Shown here in pieces: positions 1 through 7,250 of a DNA stretch of 28,153 nt (its first letter is position 1; each line of letters opens with the position of its first letter). Under the pieces are notes generated by a model, which was not told where the DNA came from, did not search any database, and worked only from the letters and a program-made list of their open reading frames with translations. Source of the DNA: UBA1672 sp046542355 (GTDB lineage: Bacteria > Pseudomonadota > Alphaproteobacteria > Micavibrionales > Micavibrionaceae); contig JBKHBN010000023.1 in NCBI GenBank assembly GCA_046542355.1, positions 1 to 28,153 of the forward strand, in the 5' to 3' direction. Position numbers and translations under genes: made by a program.

Positions 1-1
1 C

Positions 2-325
2 ATGAACGAGATCCATCAATCCTCATTTGCTGATATCAGTCGGCTTGCTTCGAGACAACAAGATGTCTTCTCTCAGATCATAGCAAGTGCGACTACGTTT
101 GCAAATGATTCGACTGAGCACACCGATCCTGGTACTGTTTTCAAAGTAGGCGCTGATAGTCTCAAAAGAACTTATGAACATGCCATGGAAAGTGTTAGTG
201 AAATCTCTGCGTTGCTTCGGAAATCAGGGCTACAGACAACTAGTCTTATTAAGGACGGTGCTCTTCAAAGTATAGATGAATTACAAAAAATCCAGAAAAA
301 ATTGCATGGCAGCGTAAAATCATGA
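2..325 (+). CDS. Phasin-family protein, C-terminal part
   Basis: The frame is open from the left edge of the window, and the Met at position 2 is probably internal, so the gene is likely cut by the window boundary. The 107 visible residues are helical, rich in Ser, Ala and Gln, and free of Cys. The run SRLASRQQDVFSQII, followed by a spacer and AMESVSEISALLRKS, resembles the helical core of alphaproteobacterial phasins of the Phasin_2 type. These are amphipathic proteins that coat polyhydroxyalkanoate granules. A full phasin would have about 30-45 more N-terminal residues. The stop is TGA at 323-325. The gene converges on the histidine kinase that ends at 408. Granule binding is inferred from family resemblance only. 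Confidence 0.6.
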   Translation: MNEIHQSSFADISRLASRQQDVFSQIIASATTFANDSTEHTDPGTVFKVGADSLKRTYEHAMESVSEISALLRKSGLQTTSLIKDGALQSIDELQKIQKKLHGSVKS

Positions 326-360
326 CGTAGCGACATCTCTGAAGCAGAGCTTTTGATGCC

Positions 361-394
361 ATCGCAGGTCTTGGAGATTGCTGGTGCGATTTTA
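361..394 (+). terminator. Possible weak terminator between convergent genes
   Basis: A 6-bp inverted repeat (ATCGCA at 361-366, TGCGAT at 385-390) with an 18-nt loop is followed by TTTTA. It lies in the 82-bp gap between the phasin stop and the kinase stop. The stem is short and the loop long, so this is only a candidate. Confidence 0.25.
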
Positions 395-407
395 TCTGCC
401 TCGATGT

Positions 408-1805
408 TTATGCGGGCAGAGAGATGTAAACAGCGAGGCCGCCATAGCGGCTCTCGTCCAGCCAAATTTCTCCACCGTGTGCGTGCACAATATCCATAGC
501 AATAGGCAACCCCAGGCCGACCCCTCCCGTTTCTTTATTGCGGGAACTATCAACGCGAAAAAAAGGTTTAAAGACATCAGCTCGCTTGTCTTCCTCGATA
601 CCCGGCCCATTGTCCTCGATTACAATGACCGTTTCTTTGTTGGTGTGTTTTTCTAACGTAATCCATATCCGGTCTGCATATTTTAGCGCGTTACTGGTAA
701 TATTGCTCAGGCATCGTTTCAAGGCTATAGGGCGCAGCATTAAAAAAGACGTAATACCATTAAGATTCAGAATAACTTTCCCTCCCTGACGCTCAACAGC
801 CGCTTTAATCTCTGTTATTATCGTTTCTATTGATACCCATTTTGTTTCTTCCTGCCCTTCACCGCGTACAAAATTTAGATACCCATCAATCATCTTCTCC
901 ATTTCACTAATGTCTTGTTTCATTTCGCGACTATCGGCGCCATCTTCCATCATGGCTATTTGAAGCTTCAGCCGTGTCAAAGGAGTACGCAAATCATGCG
1001 AGACACATGCCAACATCTCAGTGCGTTGGGATATTTGACGCTGAATGCGTTCTTTCATTTCAATAAATGCCTGACCGGCCTGACGTACTTCTTTTGCGCC
1101 TTCTGTTTTAAAATTATGAACGTCTTGCCCTTTTCCAAAATTTTCTGCAGCAACTGCCAGCCTGCGAATTGGTCTTATCTGATTTCGCATAAATAAAATT
1201 GCTATAATCAATAGAATTGTAGATGTAACAAACATCCACAGTAAAAAAATATACGTTGTTGAAGAGAATAAACGATTTTGGGGAATATCGATATTCAGCA
1301 TTCCCTGCCTTAATCGCACGCGTACATTGACCCACTTTTCTTTAAAATCAACGTTAATTATATACGGTTGAGTGATTTTTTGTGCTAATTCTACATCTAA
1401 AGTCTTTTTTATCATATTTTCCCAACTCAATATTGTATACCTGTCTTGTGCAGGAAAGGCTTGCGCGTTTCCGTGTTCTTTTAAGGGTTCATACGTTACG
1501 AGAAGATCAAGCTCAGTATAGAGTTTATCCATCAACTTGTTGCTGCTCTCATCGCGCTGAATATCCTCTATCAAAAGCGATATTTCTCCTGCAACCGCAA
1601 AAGCCAACCGCGAGGTCATTTTACTCCAGTGTCGATCAAAAAATATCGTTGTTACTATAACTTGTATAAGTAATACCGGGATTACCAGAATAAGTAACGA
1701 GCGAAAAAAAAGTGTTTGAGGCAAGAACCTTTTTATAATTCCTCTTTTTCGGCTGCCCGACGGCTCATACTTTTTTTTAGCACTTTCTTCTTTATGCTGT
1801 ATCAT
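408..1805 (-). CDS. EnvZ-like membrane sensor histidine kinase
   Basis: This 465-residue kinase should autophosphorylate on His and pass the phosphate to the regulator encoded just upstream. A basic cytoplasmic N-terminus leads into a first membrane segment at about 33-56. A periplasmic sensor region of about 130 residues follows, then a second membrane segment at about 185-206 and a HAMP region at about 207-260. The H-box reads SHDLRTPLTR with phosphoacceptor His270. The N-box includes Asn368 and Asn372 (SNITSNALKYA). The G1 box is DNGPG at 398-402, the F-box FKPFFR at 412-417 and the G2 box GVGLGL at 428-433, so the catalytic set is complete. The gene starts 40 bp after the regulator stops, which implies one operon. 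Architecture and partner fit the EnvZ/OmpR type. The stimulus is unknown, so I do not assign a gene symbol. Confidence 0.93.
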   Translation of the reverse strand: MIQHKEESAKKKYEPSGSRKRGIIKRFLPQTLFFRSLLILVIPVLLIQVIVTTIFFDRHWSKMTSRLAFAVAGEISLLIEDIQRDESSNKLMDKLYTELDLLVTYEPLKEHGNAQAFPAQDRYTILSWENMIKKTLDVELAQKITQPYIINVDFKEKWVNVRVRLRQGMLNIDIPQNRLFSSTTYIFLLWMFVTSTILLIIAILFMRNQIRPIRRLAVAAENFGKGQDVHNFKTEGAKEVRQAGQAFIEMKERIQRQISQRTEMLACVSHDLRTPLTRLKLQIAMMEDGADSREMKQDISEMEKMIDGYLNFVRGEGQEETKWVSIETIITEIKAAVERQGGKVILNLNGITSFLMLRPIALKRCLSNITSNALKYADRIWITLEKHTNKETVIVIEDNGPGIEEDKRADVFKPFFRVDSSRNKETGGVGLGLPIAMDIVHAHGGEIWLDESRYGGLAVYISLPA

Positions 1806-1845
1806 TCCTAACTTTATCTCCTGATAAAATGTTTTATTTATGCCC

Positions 1846-2562
1846 CTATATAAATCCAGAGCGCAACATATACCCTTTGCCGCGAACTGTTTGCAGGAAT
1901 TTTGGTTGTTTTGTATCGCTTTCTATTTTTCTTCGTAAACGCGTAACCTGCACATCTATCGTTCTTTCTCCTGCGTCCAACCCACAGCGCTGTGCTAGAT
2001 CTTCACGTGAGACCGGGTAGTCCGCGCTCTCAGCCAATGCGCGCAGCAAATTTGCTTCTACGGATGTTAATCTGACATCATGCCCCTCTTGTGTCGTATC
2101 AACCAACTCATCATAACGCGGGTCAAAAAACCACTGTCCAATTTGACACCCTTTTTTTGTGTTTTGTGTTGTTGTGCTAGTGCGCCTTAGAATAGATTCC
2201 AGCCTTAAAATCATTTCTTTGGGTTCGAAGGGTTTTGGAAGATAATCGTCTGCGCCAATTTCAAATCCTGCAATTCTATCTTCAACTTCTCCTAAAGCGG
2301 TAAGCAGTAAAACCGGGATATTATTTTCTTTACTTCTAAGTTCGCTAACGAAATCAAGTCCTGTTTGCCCCGGCATCATTATATCTAAAATCAGTGCGTC
2401 AATTTCAAAATTTTCCATTACTTGCCGCGCCTGCGCAGCATTTCCGGCGCTTAATGCAATATAGCCGTGCTCACCTAAAAAACGAACTATTAATTCGCGT
2501 ATACGCCTGTCATCATCAACAATCAAGATGTGGCTTTTTTTTGCCAGTTTCTTACTTTTCAT
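1846..2562 (-). CDS. OmpR/PhoB-type response regulator
   Basis: A receiver domain precedes a winged-helix DNA-binding domain. Acidic-pocket residues appear in ILIVDDDRR. The phosphoacceptor Asp lies in LILDIMMPG and the conserved Lys in YLPKPF. The C-terminal part has LTSVEANLLRAL, the recognition region TIDVQVTRLRRKIE and the closing VRGKGYML, as in OmpR-type regulators. I prefer the start at 2562 (MKSKKLAKK), which gives 238 residues. The frame stays open to an ATG at 2643, but those 27 extra residues do not resemble the family and would use up the divergent promoter region with ilvE. It is first in an operon with the kinase. Its targets cannot be read from this window. Confidence 0.93.
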   Translation of the reverse strand: MKSKKLAKKSHILIVDDDRRIRELIVRFLGEHGYIALSAGNAAQARQVMENFEIDALILDIMMPGQTGLDFVSELRSKENNIPVLLLTALGEVEDRIAGFEIGADDYLPKPFEPKEMILRLESILRRTSTTTQNTKKGCQIGQWFFDPRYDELVDTTQEGHDVRLTSVEANLLRALAESADYPVSREDLAQRCGLDAGERTIDVQVTRLRRKIESDTKQPKFLQTVRGKGYMLRSGFI

Positions 2563-2739
2563 TTCATCCGCTCTTTCTGTGGTTTTTAAAACGCATGGAA
2601 TTATTACTTGCCTGCTGCCTGGAATATGCGGCTCAGAATACATTTATTCTCGACAAAAGAGAACAAGATAAATACTAATAGAATAAAGGACTTCTAGATT
2701 GGGTATGTTATACAACTGCAAAGAAAGGAACGTATTGCT

Positions 2740-3615
2740 ATGAGTGCGAATATCCCTCTTGATCAGCGTGATGGTTTTATTTGGCTGGATGGTGATTTTA
2801 TTGACTGGAGGGATGCCAAAGTCCATGTTTTGACACATGGCATGCATTACGGGAGTGCTGTCTTTGAAGGGGAGCGCATGTATAATGGCAAAATCTTCAA
2901 ATGCAGAGAACATTCAGAGCGCTTGCACAAATCTGCCGGCATTCTTGATATGGATATCCCCCTAAGCGTTGAAGATTTATGCCGGATCAAGCATGAAGTC
3001 TGCCGAAAAAACGATCTAACCAACGCGTATGTGCGTCCTATAGCATGGCGCGGAAGTGAACAAATGGGTATTTCTGCACAGTTGACACAAACACATCTGG
3101 CTATTACTGCGTGGTCGTGGGGGTCTTATTTTGATTCCGAAAAACGCGATAAAGGTATTTCCCTGAAAACCGCACCTTGGCGCCGGCCTGCTCCGACTTG
3201 TGCGCCAACCCAAAGCAAAGCTGCGGGGCTTTATATGATTGCAACATTATCAAAGCATGCCGTTGAAAGAGAAGGATATGATGACGCCCTGTTTCTTGAC
3301 CATCGCGGTTTTGTTGCTGAAGCGACTGGAGCCAATTTGTTTGCTGTACGTGACGGGAAGCTGATTACACCAACTCCGGATTGTTTTTTAGATGGTATTA
3401 CCCGCAGAACCGTTATTGATCTTGCCAAAAAACAAGGGATTTCTGTTGAAGAGCGTCATATCACACCTGACGAGCTTTCATTTTTTGACGAAATTTTTCT
3501 AACAGGGACTGCTGCCGAGGTGACGGCTGTGGGTGCCGTTGATCACTACAGCTATACCGTTGGCCCTGTGACCAAAAAACTGCGCAGTGCCTATGAAGAC
3601 CTTGTGACGCGCTAA
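2740..3615 (+). CDS. ilvE: Branched-chain amino acid aminotransferase
   Basis: This PLP enzyme of fold type IV transfers amino groups between glutamate and the 2-oxoacids of leucine, isoleucine and valine. It is the last step of their synthesis and the first of their breakdown. The protein has 291 residues, slightly shorter than Escherichia coli IlvE. Lys160 in TQSKAAGLY is the expected Schiff-base lysine. EATGANLFAV at 194-203 and FLTGTAAEVTAV at 253-264 are the cofactor-phosphate and substrate motifs, and HGMHYGSAVFEGER near 33-46 is the usual N-terminal signature. AAAGGAA at 2724-2730 gives a good ribosome binding site. The gene diverges from the response regulator. D-amino-acid aminotransferases share the fold, but the N-terminal signature favours IlvE. 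Confidence 0.92.
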   Translation: MSANIPLDQRDGFIWLDGDFIDWRDAKVHVLTHGMHYGSAVFEGERMYNGKIFKCREHSERLHKSAGILDMDIPLSVEDLCRIKHEVCRKNDLTNAYVRPIAWRGSEQMGISAQLTQTHLAITAWSWGSYFDSEKRDKGISLKTAPWRRPAPTCAPTQSKAAGLYMIATLSKHAVEREGYDDALFLDHRGFVAEATGANLFAVRDGKLITPTPDCFLDGITRRTVIDLAKKQGISVEERHITPDELSFFDEIFLTGTAAEVTAVGAVDHYSYTVGPVTKKLRSAYEDLVTR

Positions 3616-3637
3616 TGCTGACTTAATGTCTATAAAT

Positions 3638-3666
3638 TTGACTTGCCTTTTCATAACCCCTATAAT
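3638..3666 (+). promoter_or_regulatory. Near-consensus sigma-70 promoter
   Basis: TTGACT at 3638-3643 and TATAAT at 3661-3666 are separated by exactly 17 bp. That is five of six matches at -35 and a perfect -10. Transcription would begin near 3673 and leave about 50 nt of leader before the ATG at 3723. It is the best housekeeping promoter I found in the window and it serves the small acidic gene downstream. Confidence 0.75.
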
Positions 3667-3722
3667 TCACAGAATATGATTATTATTGGCTGATCTTTTT
3701 ATAACGGTTTTGGAGATTTAGA

Positions 3723-4019
3723 ATGGCGGACTCAGATAGTGGTGGGGGTGCCGGTTGCACCGTAGAGGACGAGCTTCTTGGTGAGTCAGGAGACGTGTGC
3801 GGGGCGTTTCGTAGCGCGGCAGGTGATCCTGATCCTTCAGCCAGCGCGCGCATTACCGAGGGTCTTTGTGATATGGTGGAGGACGTTGCAGAGCGTAGTC
3901 CTGAAGATATGCGTGCCTATCCGGATTCTCCGGGCTATATGCAGCCAGCGGAGGATACGTCAGAATCTTTTATCGAGCGTTTGTCAGAAAAGGCCGGTTT
4001 GACGGGTGGTGCGCCCTAA
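3723..4019 (+). CDS. Small acidic protein of unknown function
   Basis: I do not recognise this 98-residue protein. It is strongly acidic, rich in Gly, Ser, Asp and Glu, with three Cys (in AGCTVED, DVCGAF and GLCDMV), and has no signal peptide or membrane segment. The N-terminal third is low in complexity. The middle (ITEGLCDMVEDVAERSPEDM) and the end (ESFIERLSEKAGL) could form helices. Support for a real gene comes from GGAG about 9 nt before the ATG and from the near-consensus promoter upstream. It stands alone between ilvE and an oppositely oriented small gene. The function is unknown. Regulated soluble protein, toxin-antitoxin partner or secreted effector would all be guesses. Confidence 0.6.
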   Translation: MADSDSGGGAGCTVEDELLGESGDVCGAFRSAAGDPDPSASARITEGLCDMVEDVAERSPEDMRAYPDSPGYMQPAEDTSESFIERLSEKAGLTGGAP

Positions 4020-4047
4020 GAACAATGTGCTCGCTATAATATGTACA

Positions 4048-4176
4048 CTATAAGGAGAGGTCAGGTGCACCTGAATCTTGCGCAAGGTCTGATCTAGCTT
4101 CAACAGGATCCCCCGAAGCAGCGCTAACCACTGTATACCCTTGATCCGCCAGAGCCGCGGCAACGGCGAGAGCGCC
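4048..4176 (-). other. In-frame continuation beyond a TAG stop
   Basis: Reading past the TAG at 4177-4179, the same minus-strand frame stays open for 42 more codons to a second TAG at 4048-4050. The decoded residues (GALAVAAALADQGYTVVSAA, then an acidic tail ending PDLSL) look protein-like and continue the style of the upstream segment. Either the stop is a recent nonsense mutation or a sequencing error, or the resemblance is chance in a GC-richer stretch. Confidence 0.4.
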
Positions 4177-4464
4177 CTAGGCTTCAAGACCTCTAGCGAC
4201 CTCTAAACCAGTGTTATCGGTATCTAACATACCGTGCCCTTTGAAAAAGTCTGCCATATAGAGGATAATAGTATAAGGAGCCTCCATAGCTTTCACAACG
4301 TCTTCTTTTGTTTCCGCAGTGCGAATTTCCTGTATATCTTCCGGAGTGATCCTATTTATTTGTCTTGTGATTATATCATCACACTCCAGACTTCTCACAA
4401 AAGCCTGCGCGGCCTCGATTGAATCTGCAACATCTTGGGCCTCTGCGCCTCTATAGCGAACCAT
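4177..4464 (-). CDS. Unrecognised small protein, possibly truncated by TAG
   Basis: Ninety-five residues, mostly helical and acidic, with no signal peptide, no membrane segment and one Cys. Visible segments are SIEAAQAFVRSLECDDIITRQ, ITPEDIQEI and YTIILYMADFFKGHG. I do not recognise a family. TGGAGAG sits about 5 nt before the ATG, and a perfect TATAAT -10 element lies about 50 bp upstream, so expression looks likely. The ORF ends at TAG, but the frame continues for 42 codons to 4048, which suggests an intact form of 138 residues. It converges with the 98-residue acidic gene, and together they form a two-gene island between ilvE and ychF. No clear similarity between the two is visible by eye. 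Confidence 0.55.
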   Translation of the reverse strand: MVRYRGAEAQDVADSIEAAQAFVRSLECDDIITRQINRITPEDIQEIRTAETKEDVVKAMEAPYTIILYMADFFKGHGMLDTDNTGLEVARGLEA

Positions 4465-4513
4465 TTACGCTCTCCATTTTGTTTTAACCTGAGTTGAGCT
4501 GTCTTTTTAGAAC

Positions 4514-4519
4514 ATTATA
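4514..4519 (-). promoter_or_regulatory. Candidate -10 element for the 4177-4464 gene
   Basis: The minus strand reads TATAAT here, 49 bp upstream of the start codon. No strong -35 exists at 17 bp. TGACAA at 4539-4544 would need a 19-bp spacer. The promoter is plausible but not certain. Confidence 0.4.
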
Positions 4520-4560
4520 TCGATTTTTGCAGATATTTTTGTCATAACTCTTTTTTGGTG

Positions 4561-5664
4561 CTAGACATTAAAGCGAAAGAGAATGATATCGCCATCTTGC
4601 ACGATATATTCTTTACCCTCCTGACGCATTTTTCCTTTGTCTTTAGCGCCCTGCTCCCCATTACAGGCTATGAAATCATCATACGCGATTGTTTCCGCGC
4701 GGATGAACCCTTTTTCAAAATCGCCATGAATTACGCCTGCGGCCTGCGGTGCCTTGACGCCTTGGGGAATGATCCATGCGCGCGCCTCTTTTGGGCCGAC
4801 TGTAAAATAGGTCTGCAGCGATAACAGGTTAAAGCCTGCGCGGATAATACGATTTAACCCCGGCTCTGTTAGCCCCATTGTCTCAAGAAACTCTGTTTTT
4901 TCCTCTTCTGTATCAAGCTGGGCAATTTCCGATTCAATGGAGGCGCATATAACTACCATTTTGTTTTTTTGCTCTTGCGCCAGAGCTTTGACCTTTTGCG
5001 TCATTGCATTGCCCTGCGCGACATCATCCTCGGCGACATTGCAGACGTAGAGCACCGGCTTGGCTGTGATAAATTGCGCTGCCTTGAGCCATTTACGCTC
5101 CTCTTCTTCGAGGCTTCCTATCATGCGCGCAGGTTTACCTTCATCAAGAAGTGTCTTTACGCGCTCCATAAATGCGACATGGGCGAGCAGTTCTTTATCA
5201 CCGGAGCGGGCTTTTTTCTTGAGATTTTCAAGCTGCCTGCCAGCACTTTCCATATCAGCTAAAAGCAATTCAGTGTCAATGGTCTCTATATCGCGCATAG
5301 GATCAACAGAGCCTTCGACATGGTGCACGTCTTCATCTTCAAAGCAGCGCACAACATGGATAATTGCATCGGTCTGGCGGATATTGGATAAAAACTGGTT
5401 GCCCAGCCCTTCGCCCTGAGAGGCTCCTTTGACAAGTCCGGCAATATCAACAAACTCAAGCTGAGCTGGGATAATATTGGCAGAGCGCCCTATTTTTGCA
5501 ATTTTATTCAAACGCTCATCGGGAAGCGCAACCCGCCCTATATTCGGCTCAATGGTGCAAAAGGGAAAGTTCTCCGCCTGCGCCGCGGCTGTGGCGGTCA
5601 ATGCGTTAAACAAGGTTGATTTCCCGACATTGGGAAGCCCGACTATTCCACAATTAAAACCCAT
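4561..5664 (-). CDS. ychF: Redox-regulated ATPase YchF
   Basis: This is the universal Obg-related P-loop protein, which in other bacteria binds ribosomes, prefers ATP and affects oxidative-stress responses. At 367 residues it has normal length. The P-loop is GLPNVGKST at 8-16, the G3 region is DIAGLVKGASQGEGLGNQF, and the usual NKxD motif is replaced by NVAED, which is the YchF hallmark that relaxes GTP specificity. A coiled-coil segment (MESAGRQLENLKKKARSG) precedes the C-terminal TGS domain, which ends in DGDIILFRFNV. It follows pth by 54 bp in the same orientation, an association seen in many bacteria. Confidence 0.96.
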   Translation of the reverse strand: MGFNCGIVGLPNVGKSTLFNALTATAAAQAENFPFCTIEPNIGRVALPDERLNKIAKIGRSANIIPAQLEFVDIAGLVKGASQGEGLGNQFLSNIRQTDAIIHVVRCFEDEDVHHVEGSVDPMRDIETIDTELLLADMESAGRQLENLKKKARSGDKELLAHVAFMERVKTLLDEGKPARMIGSLEEEERKWLKAAQFITAKPVLYVCNVAEDDVAQGNAMTQKVKALAQEQKNKMVVICASIESEIAQLDTEEEKTEFLETMGLTEPGLNRIIRAGFNLLSLQTYFTVGPKEARAWIIPQGVKAPQAAGVIHGDFEKGFIRAETIAYDDFIACNGEQGAKDKGKMRQEGKEYIVQDGDIILFRFNV

Positions 5665-5718
5665 AGCTTTTTCCTTTTCTTTTTATAACCATTTGTATCG
5701 TATTATTAAATAATGCGA

Positions 5719-6309
5719 CTATTCTGTTTTCCGGTTTTTTATATAGTCTTTGACCAACTTCCCGTAAGTCTCTGGATTGTCTTTTATAATCCTGCCTGAC
5801 TTTTGCCCCATAAAATCAACAAGCGGCGCTAAAATATCAACTTCGGTTTTGGAGAAATCGCTCAGCACATAATTTGAAACCTGACCTTTATGTGCGGGGC
5901 GACCAATACCGATACGCACACGCCAGAAATCCGCGCCTCCAATATGCGCCTGTATTGATTTGAGGCCATTATGACCGGCATTGCCTCCTCCGCACTTCAC
6001 TCTGACATCGCCCGGCGCTATATCGAGTTCATCATGGAACACAATTATATTTTCCGGCGCTATTTTGTAGAATTTAACAGCCTGAGCGACTGCATTTCCT
6101 GAGTTGTTCATATAAGTCAATGGTTTAAGCAGTATGACCTTGTTGGTTTTTATGCGCCCTTCAGATGTGTATCCCTGAAATTTGCGGCGATAATCGGGGT
6201 AGACATCCGGATTTTGGTCAATGATCGCATCGAGAACCATAAAACCAATATTATGTCTGTTATAGGCATATTTATCGCCGGGATTACCCAGCCCTACGAA
6301 AAGCCACAT
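5719..6309 (-). CDS. pth: Peptidyl-tRNA hydrolase
   Basis: Pth cleaves the ester bond of peptidyl-tRNAs released early from ribosomes and recycles the tRNA. From the start at 6309 (MWLFVGLGNPG) the protein has 196 residues, the family norm. The catalytic residues of the E. coli enzyme are present with matching spacing: Asn9, His19, Asn68 (YMNNSG), Asp93 (FHDELD) and Asn114 (GGNAGHNGLKS). The frame stays open further upstream, with an ATG at 6393 (MFGFIKKKG) and others inside rplY. I reject these as less likely, because the extra segment is low in complexity and its DNA contains a hairpin. The ribosome binding site is weak at both candidate starts, so 6393 remains possible. The gene lies downstream of rplY and upstream of ychF. 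Confidence 0.93.
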   Translation of the reverse strand: MWLFVGLGNPGDKYAYNRHNIGFMVLDAIIDQNPDVYPDYRRKFQGYTSEGRIKTNKVILLKPLTYMNNSGNAVAQAVKFYKIAPENIIVFHDELDIAPGDVRVKCGGGNAGHNGLKSIQAHIGGADFWRVRIGIGRPAHKGQVSNYVLSDFSKTEVDILAPLVDFMGQKSGRIIKDNPETYGKLVKDYIKNRKTE

Positions 6310-6346
6310 ACCATCTTTATCTTCACTTTGATTTGAATACAAAGAA

Positions 6347-6367
6347 GAGCCTTTCTTAAAAAGGCTC
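6347..6367 (-). terminator. Hairpin between rplY and pth
   Basis: GAGCCTT at 6347-6353 and AAGGCTC at 6361-6367 form a perfect 7-bp stem with a 7-nt loop. On the minus strand TTCTTT follows, and on the plus strand CCCTTTTTT follows. It lies 55 bp after the rplY stop and 38 bp before the preferred pth start. It could be a weak or partial terminator, or an mRNA processing element. If pth starts at 6393, the hairpin would lie inside its coding sequence. Confidence 0.4.
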
Positions 6368-6421
6368 CCTTTTTTCTTAATAAAACCAAACATGCTTTCA
6401 AGCAAGCCAGAAGCGCCGGAA

Positions 6422-7090
6422 CTATTCTTCCTGAGCTTCTTCTTCTCCTTCAGATTCAGAATCTTCTTCGGCTTCTGATTCGGATTCATCGGCTCCGCCT
6501 TCCAGATCTTCCAGCAATTCTTCTGCTGTTTTCGGCGGGACAAGTGTGGCCAGAGCCAATTCAGGATTATTTACAAGCTGCGCACCTTCTGGCAGTTCCA
6601 CATCACCAAGATGGATCACGTCACCATGCTCTTTTCCCTCAAGGCTTACCTCAACATAATCAGGTATATTTACAGCGCTGCACATGAGTTCAATAGTGTG
6701 GCGCACGATATTGACGGTTCCTTTTTGATCCAGACTGGGGCACTTATCTTCATTTGTGAAGAAGACAGGGATCGATACCGAAAGCTTTGTCTTCTTGTTT
6801 ACACGCAAGAAATCAACATGCTCTACCGTATCTCTTACCGGATGGAGCTGCACGTCACGTGCCAGCACTTGATGGTTTTTACCATCTACGCCCAAAGCAC
6901 ATAGCGTTGTGAACATGTGCCCCTTGTAGTACTCCACATTTACTTCATTCCCATCAAGAGATATTTTAACAGGGTCTTTCTTGTCTCCGTATATAACCGC
7001 AGGAACACGGCCTTCGCGACGAAGTGAACGAGCAACCCCCTTGCCGGCGCGTTCTCTTTTTTCCGCGGATAAATTATAGGTCTTAGCCAT
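6422..7090 (-). CDS. rplY: 50S ribosomal protein bL25, long CTC form
   Basis: bL25 binds 5S rRNA in the large subunit. This is the long two-domain (CTC/TL5) version. The N-terminal RNA-binding domain includes KRERAGKGVARSLRREGRVP and AVIYG. The C-terminal domain contains IPDYVEVSLEGKEHGDVIHL and the segment LPEGAQLV. The last 30 or so residues are a run of Glu, Ser and Asp, a common alphaproteobacterial extension. I chose the start at 7090 (MAKTYNLSAEKR) because AAGGAA lies 7-9 nt upstream. The alternative ATG at 7096 is too close to that site. It follows prs by 160 bp, and the prs-rplY-pth-ychF order matches many alphaproteobacteria. Confidence 0.95.
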   Translation of the reverse strand: MAKTYNLSAEKRERAGKGVARSLRREGRVPAVIYGDKKDPVKISLDGNEVNVEYYKGHMFTTLCALGVDGKNHQVLARDVQLHPVRDTVEHVDFLRVNKKTKLSVSIPVFFTNEDKCPSLDQKGTVNIVRHTIELMCSAVNIPDYVEVSLEGKEHGDVIHLGDVELPEGAQLVNNPELALATLVPPKTAEELLEDLEGGADESESEAEEDSESEGEEEAQEE

Positions 7091-7116
7091 AATCATTTTC
7101 CTTTTCTATCATTGTG

Positions 7117-7140
7117 GATCAGCCTCCAGGGGTGCTGATC
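7117..7140 (-). promoter_or_regulatory. Leader inverted repeat before rplY
   Basis: GATCAGC at 7117-7123 and GCTGATC at 7134-7140 form a perfect 7-bp stem around a 10-nt loop. It ends about 12 nt before the rplY ribosome binding site on the minus strand. No T-run follows, so it is not a standard terminator. It could be an RNA structure that controls rplY or a dyad DNA operator. Confidence 0.45.
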
Positions 7141-7250
7141 TATTGCTTATTACATGCGCCTCTTTAAAGACATGTCCCGAGAGATGCACTGCAGACATAA
7201 ATCAAATATTGAGTGACTTTTCAAGAAAATTCTTTTCTTAATTATCGAAA

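Noticed and set aside
3778..4002. Alternative 74-residue frame over the small acidic gene
   Set aside because: The frame at 3723 has the better ribosome binding site and position relative to the promoter. The other frame gives a hydrophobic, Arg/Cys-rich shadow product.
4177..4179. TAG read as pyrrolysine or suppressed amber
   Set aside because: TAG is the natural stop of ychF, prs, cysK and the response regulator here, and no pyrrolysine machinery is seen. Mutation or error is simpler.
7224..7240. AT-rich inverted repeat after prs as a terminator
   Set aside because: The stem is all weak pairs except one G-C at most and lacks a following T-run on the minus strand, so I mention it only in the prs entry.
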